Notes: generated from the sequence alone by a model not told the origin. Numbered from the stretch's first letter, positions 1-6,290 are shown. The stretch: 14,916 nt of DNA from Deltaproteobacteria bacterium (GCA_030688705.1 JAUYJH010000066.1:1-14916), one strand, 5' to 3'. Numbers and translations: made by a program.

Positions 1-52
1 CAACGCAAGGGCTGGCCGCCCTCGTTGCGAAAAATTGCTGATTATGGAAATG
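1..52. other. Left-edge non-coding stretch with a small hairpin
   Basis: Bases 1-5 pair with 23-27 and bases 8-12 pair with 18-22, leaving a five-base loop (TGGCC) and a two-base bulge. Short open frames reach the left edge in several phases, for example one ending at a TGA at 55-57, but none carries a recognisable motif. The stretch could be the tail of a gene outside the window or a terminator. No function is claimed. Confidence 0.3.
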
Positions 53-94
53 AATGAGTCACCGATGCCGCAAATACGGCACCGGTGACTCATT
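53..94 (-). terminator. Hairpin directly downstream of tRNA-Glu (possible terminator or processing stem)
   Basis: A perfect 12-bp stem (53-64 with 83-94) encloses, after one A/C mismatch, a second 5-bp stem (66-70 with 77-81) and a six-base loop. It begins two bases after the 3' discriminator base of tRNA-Glu on the minus strand. Position suggests a terminator or 3'-end processing element. However, the transcript would continue into a C/A/T-rich sequence, not a clear U-run, so intrinsic termination is uncertain. Confidence 0.4.
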
Positions 95-96
95 TG

Positions 97-169
97 CGTC
101 CCCTACCGGATTCGAACCGGTGTCGTCGCCGTGAAAGGGCGATGTCCTAGGCCTCTAGACGAAGGGGAC
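97..169 (-). tRNA. tRNA-Glu (anticodon UUC)
   Basis: Read on the minus strand, this folds as a complete cloverleaf. The acceptor stem pairs GTCCCCT (169-163) with AGGGGAC (104-98), and the discriminator is G at 97. The anticodon arm has loop CTTTCAC with anticodon TTC, decoding GAA/GAG. The T arm carries GGTTCGAATCC. The GTCCCCTTCGTCTAGAGG start is typical of bacterial tRNA-Glu. CCA is not encoded: the next bases read CAA. It is the second tRNA of a Lys-Glu pair separated by a pseudogene. No clear promoter of its own is seen, because a perfect hairpin occupies the bases just upstream. Confidence 0.97.
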
Positions 170-204
170 AAACATTTTGTCGGCTCAATGCCGACAAAAT
201 GTTT
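170..204 (-). terminator. Perfect 15-bp hairpin between the four-helix-bundle pseudogene and tRNA-Glu
   Basis: Bases 170-184 (AAACATTTTGTCGGC) are exactly complementary to 190-204, with a five-base loop. The stem ends at the base just before the 5' end of tRNA-Glu and lies 12 bases after the stop of the minus-strand pseudogene. It may have terminated that gene, but on the minus strand it is followed only by the tRNA itself and not by a U-run. It could alternatively be a processing stem or a mobile palindrome. Its geometry matches the hairpin at 617-651. Confidence 0.45.
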
Positions 205-216
205 CGTACCACGTTA

Positions 217-571
217 TTACGCATCACGATCACGAAAAACGGGCTTCGTGTCGCAATCAAAACTTTGTGCTAATCGGGTCAACATTTGGATAATCCGTTT
301 TAATTTCTCACGAGAGCTAGCGTGTTCTTCCTTACTTATCAATAATTTAGTTTCCAGCAGAGACAGAATAGGGACACACTCAAAAGCCGAACCACGGCTA
401 ATGAAACAAAATTGTCTTTTTTCTTTCTCGTGCCAACGACCGGAGCCCTCTGCAATATTTAAAGTCCGCCAAAGGATACTCTCTGCTAGGAATATTTTTT
501 AAAAACCCATCCGTATCCTGACAAAATTCCATGGCAAGATTGTAGACATCTAACTTCTCAAATTCAAACAT
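217..571 (-). pseudogene. Four-helix-bundle protein (23S rRNA intervening-sequence protein family), frameshifted by an internal deletion
   Basis: On the minus strand an ATG at 571, seven bases after a GGGGGT ribosome-binding site, opens a frame reading MFEFEKLDVYNLAMEFCQ and continuing through SREYPLAD. Near 461-466 the match jumps to another frame reading TLNIAEGSGRWHEKEKRQF, then ISRGSAFECVPILSLLE, and ends at tandem TAA codons (219-214). These are the N- and C-terminal parts of the TIGR02436 / PF05635 family. In that family about nine residues of helix 2, usually a QLRRA-type segment, lie between LAD and NIAEG. They are missing here, and the deletion is not a multiple of three. In the original frame translation stops soon after the break. 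Restored, the protein would be about 126 aa, normal for the family. Family members sit inside 23S rRNA genes or in intergenic DNA, and their function is unclear. Confidence 0.85.
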
Positions 572-616
572 CTAACACCCCCAAAAACGTGATACGCAAA
601 ACGTGATCGTGATACG
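220..616. repeat. Inverted CGTGATCGTGAT repeats bracketing the pseudogene
   Basis: The sequence at 220-234 and the inverse complement of 602-616 agree at 14 of 15 bases. The left copy forms the end of the broken gene, encoding the RDRDA tail. The right copy lies upstream of its start, where a shorter direct copy, AAAACGTGATACG, also occurs at 585-597. The arrangement suggests that gene and repeats arrived together, but no target-site duplication was identified. Confidence 0.45.
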
Positions 617-651
617 AAAACTTGGCCAATCAATAAGATTGGCCAAGTTTT
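617..651 (-). terminator. Rho-independent terminator of tRNA-Lys
   Basis: A perfect 15-bp stem (617-631 with 637-651) has a five-base AATAA loop. Read on the minus strand it is an A-tract, a GGCCA-containing stem and a closing TTTT. It starts at the encoded CCA end of tRNA-Lys, so it is well placed to end that transcript. Confidence 0.65.
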
Positions 652-726
652 GGTGAGGCGCCCGGGGCTCGAACCCGGGACCCTTTCCTTAAAAGGGAAA
701 TGCTCTACCAGCTGAGCTAGCGCCTC
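651..726 (-). tRNA. tRNA-Lys (anticodon UUU), CCA encoded
   Basis: The minus strand reads as a full cloverleaf. The acceptor stem is GAGGCGC (726-720) with GCGCCTC (661-655), followed by discriminator A and an encoded CCA (653-651). The D arm contains AGCTCAGCTGGTAGAGC. The anticodon loop is CTTTTAA, giving anticodon TTT. The T arm contains GGTTCGAGCCC. The gene has its own consensus promoter (742-770) and a strong terminator hairpin that begins at its last base. The encoded CCA contrasts with tRNA-Glu next door. Confidence 0.97.
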
Positions 727-741
727 AAAAAAATTCGCCGG

Positions 742-770
742 ACGATATAAAAGGGGGCTCCTTATGTCAA
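742..770 (-). promoter_or_regulatory. Sigma-70 promoter of tRNA-Lys
   Basis: On the minus strand a perfect -35 box TTGACA (770-765) is followed after 17 bases by a -10 box TATCGT (747-742), then by a GC-rich stretch CCGGCG. GC-rich discriminators are typical of stringently controlled stable-RNA promoters. The -10 box lies 15 bases from the tRNA 5' end, so the leader would be very short. Confidence 0.7.
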
Positions 771-835
771 CATGACTTTATCTGTCTTCATTTCAAATAT
801 TATCCGTCTTCGATCAAAAAAAATCGGGATATCTA

Positions 836-864
836 TTGACGCACCACAGCACGAAGCGTAGCAT
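836..864 (+). promoter_or_regulatory. Sigma-70 promoter of the OmpA-like gene
   Basis: TTGACG (836-841), a 17-base spacer and TAGCAT (859-864) lie 24 bases before the start codon, leaving room for the ribosome-binding site AAAGGGG at 877-883. The promoter diverges from that of tRNA-Lys, with about 65 bases between the two -35 boxes. Confidence 0.6.
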
Positions 865-888
865 TTTAAAAAAAAGAAAGGGGCTAAC

Positions 889-1506
889 ATGAAAAACATT
901 GTGCGAATGGCAGTCTGCTTGGCGGTAGTTTTGGGAAGTTGGAGCGTGGCGCGTGCGGAGCACGACGATTGGATGGAGGTTCCGCAGATTCAAAATCCCG
1001 ACGCCTGCTCTTCCACCCTGCAAAATCGGGAGCCGTGTACGCGATGGTATGTCCTGACGGAGGTTGAAAATCCGGCCTCATGGAAAACCGACCGCTATAA
1101 TGAGCCGAACCAGAGATGGTACGGTCTGGGTCAGCCGAAGAAAAAAGTGATCGTCTATTCGGATCTCAAAGGAGTCCGTTTTGATTTTGACAAGCACAAT
1201 ATCCGCGAGGAGGCGCGTCCCATTCTTCAAAAGGACGTGGCTGAACTGAAATCGGATAAAACCGACAAGATTCATATTATAGGCTACACCGATTCCATCG
1301 GTTCAGACCAATACAACAAGAGCCTCTCAGCAAAAAGGGCCCTTGAGGTGAAAGAATATTTCATCCGCCAGGGGGTTGATCCTTCCTTGATCACCGTTGA
1401 AGGGCGCGGCAAGGCAAACCCGGTGGCTCCCAACATCAAACCGGACGGCTCTGACAATCCGATGGGAAGAGCCGAAAACCGGCGCATCGAACTACACGTT
1501 AACTGA
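889..1506 (+). CDS. OmpA-family peptidoglycan-binding periplasmic/outer-membrane protein
   Basis: This 205-aa protein probably ties the outer envelope to peptidoglycan. Residues 1-23 are a Sec signal peptide (positive start, hydrophobic core, ARA before the cut). Residues 24-90 are a short unassigned segment with two cysteines, C40 and C50, that could form a disulfide. Residues about 92-203 are an OmpA C-terminal domain: VRFDFDKHNI, then GYTDSIGSDQYN and LSAKRA. D135 and R150 align with the residues of E. coli OmpA (D271, R286) that grip diaminopimelate. There is no lipobox and no N-terminal beta-barrel of OmpA size, so it is a small soluble or loosely anchored member, distinct from classical Pal and OmpA. 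AAAGGGG five bases before the ATG fixes the start. It is monocistronic with its own promoter and a downstream hairpin. Confidence 0.9.
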   Translation: MKNIVRMAVCLAVVLGSWSVARAEHDDWMEVPQIQNPDACSSTLQNREPCTRWYVLTEVENPASWKTDRYNEPNQRWYGLGQPKKKVIVYSDLKGVRFDFDKHNIREEARPILQKDVAELKSDKTDKIHIIGYTDSIGSDQYNKSLSAKRALEVKEYFIRQGVDPSLITVEGRGKANPVAPNIKPDGSDNPMGRAENRRIELHVN

Positions 1507-1517
1507 AAGCCATTTTT

Positions 1518-1676
1518 ATGAGCAGGCTTAAGAAGACCCTCTTTGCAGTCTCTCTGCTATTGGGTCTTCTTATTGCCTCTCTGTTTTTTTTCCGTGCGGC
1601 CCCCGTTCAAAAAGTTTTTTCCACAACGCTCCCAATAAGTATAAAATCTCTTGCATATACAGGCCTTTTCCCATAG
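1518..1676 (+). CDS. Possible small membrane peptide (52 aa), doubtful
   Basis: An ATG shortly after the OmpA-like gene opens a 52-codon frame starting MSRLKKTLFAVSLLLG. It has a lysine-rich start, one hydrophobic segment (about residues 6-25, LLLGLLIASLFFF) and a polar tail, so it could be a signal-anchor peptide. Against it, no ribosome-binding site precedes the ATG, the frame overlaps a perfect terminator-like stem, and it resembles no family I recognise. It may be the remnant of a larger lipoprotein-like gene. TypA starts 15 bases after its stop. Confidence 0.25.
   Translation: MSRLKKTLFAVSLLLGLLIASLFFFRAAPVQKVFSTTLPISIKSLAYTGLFP
1529..1572 (+). terminator. Terminator-like hairpin after the OmpA-like gene
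   Basis: An 11-bp perfect stem (1529-1539 TAAGAAGACCC with 1562-1572) encloses an inner GCAG/CTGC stem (1545-1548 with 1554-1557). It starts 23 bases after the stop of the OmpA-like gene. The sequence after it is T-rich but has no uninterrupted T-run until 1584-1591. Confidence 0.5.
1618..1645 (+). promoter_or_regulatory. Candidate promoter of typA
   Basis: TTTCCA (1618-1623) and TATAAA (1640-1645) are separated by 16 bases and sit 45 bases before the typA start. The -10 box matches the consensus at five of six positions and the -35 at four of six. This is weaker evidence than for the promoters at 742-770 and 836-864. Confidence 0.4.
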
Positions 1677-1690
1677 GGAGGGCCCTCTTT

Positions 1691-3493
1691 ATGAAGACAA
1701 TGCAAAACGAAAAAGTCCGTAATATCGCGATTATTGCCCACGTGGATCATGGCAAAACAACCCTGGTCGATTTTATGCTTCGCCAATCGGGCACTTTCAG
1801 AGCCAATCAGGCTGTGGATGAGCGGGTGATGGACAGCATGGATCTGGAACGGGAACGGGGGATTACCATCGCCTCCAAAAACTGCTCGATCCACTATAAA
1901 GGGGTGAAAATTAACATTATTGATACCCCCGGCCACTCCGATTTCGGCGGTGAGGTGGAGCGCGGATTGAAGATGGTCGACGGCGCTATTTTGTTGGTCG
2001 ATGCTTCGGAAGGCCCCCTCCCCCAGACCCGCTTTGTTTTGAAAAAGGCGCTGGAAGCCAGGCTTAAAATTGTCGTTCTCATCAATAAAATTGACCGCAA
2101 AGATGCGCGGCCTCAAGAAGTGATTGATGCCATTTATAGTCTTTTCATTGATCTGGATGCCGATGATGCGCAGATTGAATTTCCAATTCTTTACGCCATT
2201 GGGCGTGAAGGGCTTGCGCAAAAAACTTTGAACGAAAAAGGGAAAGATCTCTCCCCTCTTTTTGAAACTATTTTGGAAGAAATTCCACCCCCCTCTTATC
2301 ACCCCGCGGAACCTTTTCAAATGCTGGTCACCAATTTGTCTTATTCCGATTATGTCGGGCGGCTTGCGATCGGACGCGTGTTTAACGGCAGCGCCAAAAT
2401 CAGCGATAATCTCGTTTGCATCGGCAAAGACGGCATCCCAAAGCCATTGAGGGTTTCCAGTCTGCAGATTTATGAAGGCATTCGCCTGCAAGAGGCCGAA
2501 GAGGTGGCGCCGGGGGATATCATCATTCTCTCCGGCATTGAAGAGGTCGAAATCGGAGACACCATCTGCACCGCGGAATCGCCAAAGCCTTTGAAGCGGA
2601 TTACGGTCGATGAACCGACCATCTCGATGAAGTTTATGATCAACACCTCTCCTTTTTCGGGCCGCGACGGAAAAATCGTCCAATCTCGAAAAATCATCGA
2701 ACGTCTCCAAAAAGAAATGCTCTACAATGTGGCGCTTCGGGTGGAGATGGGGGAAAATTCCGACAGCTTTGTTGTCAAAGGGCGCGGCGAGTTTCAGATG
2801 GCCATTCTGGTTGAAACCATGCGGCGCGAAGGTTTTGAATTATCGGTTGGCCGTCCGCAGGTGATTCTCAAAGAAAAAGACGGGGTAAAGTTGGAGCCGA
2901 TCGAACATCTTTTTATCGACTGCCACGAAGAATTTATCGGCATTATCACCGAAAAATTGTCACTGCGCCAGGGGCGGATGATCAACATGGTCAATCACGG
3001 CTCGGGCCGCGTGCGATTGGAGTTTTCGGTTCCGAGCCGGGGTTTGATCGGCTATCGGAATCAATTTTTAACCGATACGCGCGGCATGGGACTGATGAAT
3101 TCTTACCTGATGGGTTATGAGCCCTATCGCGGCGATGTCACGGCACGCACCAGCGGCGCGTTGGTTTGCGATCGCGCCGGCCAGTCGGTCGCCTATGCCC
3201 TTTTTCACCTGGAACCGAGGGGCACTTTATTTATCGGGCCGGGTGTCCCTGTTTATGAAGGGATGATTGTCGGGGAACATAATCGCGAGAACGATCTGGA
3301 TGTGAACCCGACCAAAGAAAAGAAATTGAGCAACATGCGGGCCGCGGGAAAAGATGAAAATATTATCTTGAGCCCGGCATTGCCGATAACACTGGAACGG
3401 GCCATTGAATTTATCAAAGACGACGAACAGATCGAAGTGACCCCCAAAAGCATCCGTTTGCGCAAAAATATCCTGCAGGCGAATCAACGTTAA
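1691..3493 (+). CDS. typA: TypA/BipA ribosome-associated translational GTPase
   Basis: This 600-aa protein has the normal family length. It is an EF-G-like GTPase that binds the 70S ribosome and supports 50S assembly, cold growth and stress responses. The GTPase domain shows the P-loop AHVDHGKTT (residues 16-24), switch I RERGITI (54-60), DTPGH (78-82) and NKID (132-135). It continues into the beta-barrel domain 2 and the EF-G III/V-like domains. The BipA-specific C-terminal part is visible in SVPSRGLIGYRNQFLTDTRG, about residues 445-464, and in the MRAAGKDENIILSPA segment. EF-G domain IV is absent, as expected. The start has GGAGGG seven bases upstream; an in-frame ATG three codons later is a less likely alternative. 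It appears to have its own promoter after the OmpA-like gene. Confidence 0.97.
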   Translation: MKTMQNEKVRNIAIIAHVDHGKTTLVDFMLRQSGTFRANQAVDERVMDSMDLERERGITIASKNCSIHYKGVKINIIDTPGHSDFGGEVERGLKMVDGAILLVDASEGPLPQTRFVLKKALEARLKIVVLINKIDRKDARPQEVIDAIYSLFIDLDADDAQIEFPILYAIGREGLAQKTLNEKGKDLSPLFETILEEIPPPSYHPAEPFQMLVTNLSYSDYVGRLAIGRVFNGSAKISDNLVCIGKDGIPKPLRVSSLQIYEGIRLQEAEEVAPGDIIILSGIEEVEIGDTICTAESPKPLKRITVDEPTISMKFMINTSPFSGRDGKIVQSRKIIERLQKEMLYNVALRVEMGENSDSFVVKGRGEFQMAILVETMRREGFELSVGRPQVILKEKDGVKLEPIEHLFIDCHEEFIGIITEKLSLRQGRMINMVNHGSGRVRLEFSVPSRGLIGYRNQFLTDTRGMGLMNSYLMGYEPYRGDVTARTSGALVCDRAGQSVAYALFHLEPRGTLFIGPGVPVYEGMIVGEHNRENDLDVNPTKEKKLSNMRAAGKDENIILSPALPITLERAIEFIKDDEQIEVTPKSIRLRKNILQANQR

Positions 3494-3503
3494 CCTAGTT
3501 ACT

Positions 3504-3609
3504 CCCTCCCCCTTGATGGGGGAGGGTTGGGGAGAGGGAGACCGGGTAACGTGGCCCCCTCACCCCATCCACCTTCGGTGGATTTCCCTCTCCCGCCAGG
3601 GGAGAGGGA
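3504..3609. repeat. Cluster of three palindromes between typA and the esterase-like gene
   Basis: There are three perfect stems: 3504-3512 with 3518-3526 (CCCTCCCCC, five-base loop), 3567-3573 with 3577-3583 (ATCCACC, loop TTC), and 3586-3594 with 3600-3608 (CCCTCTCCC, five-base loop). The C-rich and G-rich arms could also pair with one another over longer range. The composition, alternating runs of C and G with A/T interruptions, is that of dispersed intergenic repeats. The first hairpin could also end typA transcription, though no T-run follows. No coding sequence is seen between 3494 and 3652. Confidence 0.7.
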
Positions 3610-3652
3610 GATTAAGGAAAAAAAGCTATCATAGGCAACTTTTTTGACCCCG

Positions 3653-4885
3653 ATGACGATAACTCTATTGAAACGATTTTTGCCGTATGCCGTCCTTTTG
3701 GCGGCCTTTTTTATAGCGGAGGATGCAATGGGCGAAGTAAAACCAGCTCAAGGGGTACTACCAACGGTTCGACTGGAATATTTAGATGATTTTAATATGA
3801 CTTCCGAACCGGTTTGGGGCCCCATGACCCCCGGCCAGATTTCCGGCTTGGCGTATGATCCCTCCCAAAAAAGTTTTTTTGCCATTTCTGATGATCGTTA
3901 CAATCCGGATGATAAAAGATCGAGAGGCCACCCCCGTTTTTATCAATTAACGATGTCAATTTCGCAAAATGCCATCCGCTTTTCAGACCAATTTAAATTC
4001 ACGTATCTCAAGGATAAAAAAGGGAAACACATTCCGTTTGAAAAGGGAGATGGAGAAGGAATTGTGATACTTCCCAACGGCAACTTGGCGATTGCAACCG
4101 AAGGGTGGGCGGAAATGGGGCTCAAAATTGATGGCCGTGTTCTTCCGTTGGCCAACCCTTCCATCGATGAATTCCGCCGCGATGGAAAATGGGTGCGCGC
4201 CTACCGCGTTCCCGATTATTACCGCCCGGAGTTCAGCAAAGATGGAAAACAAACGCAGGGTGTTTTTAGAAACAACGGTTTTGAAAGTTTGACCCAATTT
4301 AAAGACACTCTCTTCACCGCAACAGAGGGTCCGCTGGTTCAAGATGGCGGCCCAGCCACTTTTGAAAAAGGGGGATTGGCTCGCATTCTGGTATTAAATT
4401 CAAAACGAAATGGAGCCTATGCCCCAACACAGGAATTTGCCTATCCTATTGACCCTATTCCTGTGCCATCCTCATGGGGAACAGAGAGGCCGGAAAGCGG
4501 AGAGAACGGCATTTCAGAAATGTTGGCCATTGATAACAACACCCTCTTAGTGCTGGAGCGTTCTTTTGCAACCAAACCGTATTGGCGCAACCATGTTCGT
4601 CTTTATCAGGTCGATTTGCGGGGGGCTACAAACACTTTGAGAGAAAAAACATTATCGGAAACAGTGCGCCCAGTGAAAAAAGAACTGGTTTTTGATTTCG
4701 AAGAACTTTTGCCAAAGCTGGAGCCAAAGGGTGTGCAAAAAAATGCTTCTGGTGTTTTGGAAAATTATGAAGCCATGGCCGTTGTGAATTTGCCCGACGG
4801 CACTCGCGGCCTGGTCATCGTCTCCGACAACAACCACAACCACCCCCACCAGAGGCAAACAGCCCTCCTCTTTAGGCTAAAATAA
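3653..4885 (+). CDS. Secreted esterase-like activity of phytase family protein (beta-propeller)
   Basis: The 410-aa product resembles the esterase-like-phytase family (PF13449), a periplasmic or extracellular beta-propeller group whose activity on phosphate esters is mostly unproven. Residues 1-27 form a signal peptide (KRFLPYAVLLAAFFIAEDAMG). The mature part shows hallmark stretches: GQISGLAYDP, FFAISDDRYN, KGDGEGIVILPNG, GFESLTQF, LFTATEGPL, ENGISEMLAIDNN, NYEAMAVVNLPDG and, near the end, LVIVSDNNHNHP, rich in acidic and histidine residues that could bind calcium or phosphate. A TTG three codons upstream is also in frame. I chose the ATG at 3653 because it leaves a complete signal peptide, although no good ribosome-binding site is visible. 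An ATG at 3728 with GGAGG before it would destroy the signal. It is flanked by repeats upstream and the helicase downstream. Confidence 0.8.
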   Translation: MTITLLKRFLPYAVLLAAFFIAEDAMGEVKPAQGVLPTVRLEYLDDFNMTSEPVWGPMTPGQISGLAYDPSQKSFFAISDDRYNPDDKRSRGHPRFYQLTMSISQNAIRFSDQFKFTYLKDKKGKHIPFEKGDGEGIVILPNGNLAIATEGWAEMGLKIDGRVLPLANPSIDEFRRDGKWVRAYRVPDYYRPEFSKDGKQTQGVFRNNGFESLTQFKDTLFTATEGPLVQDGGPATFEKGGLARILVLNSKRNGAYAPTQEFAYPIDPIPVPSSWGTERPESGENGISEMLAIDNNTLLVLERSFATKPYWRNHVRLYQVDLRGATNTLREKTLSETVRPVKKELVFDFEELLPKLEPKGVQKNASGVLENYEAMAVVNLPDGTRGLVIVSDNNHNHPHQRQTALLFRLK

Positions 4886-4923
4886 AACCATGGAATCCCT
4901 GGACAATTAGGGGGATATCGACT

Positions 4924-4944
4924 ATGCCCGCATCACATTTATGA
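4924..4944 (+). CDS. Possible six-codon leader peptide of the helicase gene
   Basis: AGGGGGA (4909-4915) stands eight bases before an ATG that encodes MPASHL and stops at TGA 4942-4944. That TGA overlaps the helicase ATG as ATGA. The helicase start has no ribosome-binding site of its own and no in-frame upstream start before a TAG at 4908. A short leader that delivers ribosomes to the helicase start by stop-start coupling is therefore plausible. Expression is unproven. Confidence 0.35.
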   Translation: MPASHL

Positions 4945-6146
4945 GCGACACGTTTAACAATCTGGGGATTTGCCCTGAAATCATGGGGGTTTTGGACCGC
5001 CTTCGTTTCACGATCCCCACCCCCATTCAGCATCAATCGATTCCTGCGGGTTTGGCGGGGAAAGACATCATCGGCATCGCCCAGACGGGGACCGGCAAAA
5101 CCTTGGCATTTGGCATTCCCATGGTCCAGCGCCTTCAGACCATTCCCGGGCGCGGGCTTATTTTATTGCCGACACGCGAGCTGGCGCTTCAAGTGAATGA
5201 AACACTTCAAAGAGTTGCCAGGCCTTTTAACATGTCGACCGCCGTTTTGATCGGCGGAGAGTCGATGTTTCATCAAATAGCCTCTCTGCGCCGCCGCCCC
5301 CGCGTTCTGGTGGCCACCCCCGGGCGTCTTCTCGATCACATGCAGCAAAAGCTGGTTTCTCTGGAAGATATCAGCGTGCTGGTGCTGGATGAAGCCGACC
5401 GGATGTTCGATATGGGTTTTGCCCCGCAGATCAATCAGATTATCCGCCGTTTGCCGACAAACAGACAAACACTGCTTTATTCCGCCACCATGCCGCACGC
5501 CATTGTCAACATTGCAACGTCCCACATGAAATTGCCGGTGCGGGTGGAAGTGGCCCCTTCCGGGACCGCCGCGGAAAATGTCGAACAAGAAATCATCGTG
5601 GTTGAAAAAGATGCCAAGCAGGCTTTACTGGAAACCGTTTTGCTTGAAAACGAGGGGACCGTTCTCGTTTTCTCGCGCACCAAAATTGGGGCGCGTAAAA
5701 TCTGCCGTAACTTGAGTTTCAAAGGCCACAAAGTGTCCGAAATTCATGCCGACCGTTCACAAGCCCAGCGCAAACAGGCGCTGGCCGGTTTTAAAACCGG
5801 ACGTTACCGGATTCTGGTCGCCACCGATATTGCCGCCCGCGGCATCGACGTCAAAAATATCGGACTCGTCATCAATTATGATCTCCCGGACAACTCGGAA
5901 GATTATGTTCACCGGATCGGCCGCACCGGCCGCGCCGGTCTTGAAGGAAAAGCCATCTCTTTCGCCACCCCCGACCAAAGATGGGATGTAAAAGACATTG
6001 AAAAACTGATCCGCAAGACGTTAAAAATCGTTTCTCTTCCCGGTTCTTCCAGTTTTATTGAAAGCGCCGCAAAGTCTGCACCCGGAAGAACACGCAGTTT
6101 CAAACCGCGGCGCGGACACACGCCGAGATTCCGCAGATTTCGTTAA
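4941..6146 (+). CDS. DEAD-box ATP-dependent RNA helicase (RhlE/DeaD type)
   Basis: A 401-aa helicase that unwinds or remodels RNA duplexes, probably in ribosome assembly, RNA decay or cold growth. All core motifs are present in order: Q motif (F5, then TPIQ at 27-30), I AQTGTGKT (47-54), Ia PTRELA (77-82), GG (105-106), Ib TPGR (126-129), II DEAD (150-153), III SAT (181-183), V ATDIAARGID (294-303), and VI HRIGRTGRAG (324-333). The tail after about residue 375 is basic and Arg-rich (RTRSFKPRRGHTPRFRRFR), typical of RhlE-like proteins and likely an RNA-binding extension. The length and short tail favour RhlE over the longer DeaD/CsdA. The ATG overlaps the stop of a possible leader peptide. The gene ends in a convergent junction with the symporter gene, separated by a foldback repeat. 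Confidence 0.95.
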   Translation: MSDTFNNLGICPEIMGVLDRLRFTIPTPIQHQSIPAGLAGKDIIGIAQTGTGKTLAFGIPMVQRLQTIPGRGLILLPTRELALQVNETLQRVARPFNMSTAVLIGGESMFHQIASLRRRPRVLVATPGRLLDHMQQKLVSLEDISVLVLDEADRMFDMGFAPQINQIIRRLPTNRQTLLYSATMPHAIVNIATSHMKLPVRVEVAPSGTAAENVEQEIIVVEKDAKQALLETVLLENEGTVLVFSRTKIGARKICRNLSFKGHKVSEIHADRSQAQRKQALAGFKTGRYRILVATDIAARGIDVKNIGLVINYDLPDNSEDYVHRIGRTGRAGLEGKAISFATPDQRWDVKDIEKLIRKTLKIVSLPGSSSFIESAAKSAPGRTRSFKPRRGHTPRFRRFR

Positions 6147-6164
6147 AAAGTTCAAACCAAGGTG

Positions 6165-6290
6165 TTATTACGGGGAGCAATAGATAGTTTGCATATCACC
6201 CCCGCGAAAGCGTGGGTCCATATTGAAAACACTGGATTCCCGCTTCCGCGGGAATGACAAGAGTAAACTATATTATGCTCCTGTTAATAA
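6165..6290. repeat. 126-bp foldback element with nested REP palindromes at a convergent gene junction
   Basis: The two ends (6165-6190 and 6265-6290) are inverse complements at about 20 of 26 positions. Inside lie two palindromes: CCCGCGAAAGCGTGGG at 6201-6216 and ATTCCC-N8-GGGAAT at 6236-6255. The right arm contains the stop codon of the symporter gene. The element can form a long stem in transcripts from both sides and may serve as a two-way terminator for the helicase and symporter genes. The ATTCCC-N8-GGGAAT form recurs at 9067-9086 and resembles the consensus of Neisseria dRS3 repeats, though relatedness is not claimed. Confidence 0.65.

Noticed and set aside
97..169. tRNA-Glu as an attachment site of a genomic island
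   Set aside because: No integrase, duplicate tRNA end or direct repeat of the tRNA 3' end is seen in the window; the genes to the right are housekeeping or transport genes.
131..502. A 123-codon plus-strand open frame at the left end
   Set aside because: It starts inside tRNA-Glu and runs antisense to the four-helix-bundle pseudogene, whose family motifs are read from the minus strand.
585..616. Short CRISPR-like or tandem repeat (CGTGAT units)
   Set aside because: Only two or three units with no regular spacers; no array of equal repeats and spacers and no cas genes.
1607..2710. A 367-codon open frame on the minus strand opposite typA
   Set aside because: It lies wholly across the conserved typA gene, has no recognisable domain, and its composition (many Phe, His, Asn, Gly) is that of a reverse-complement shadow of coding sequence.
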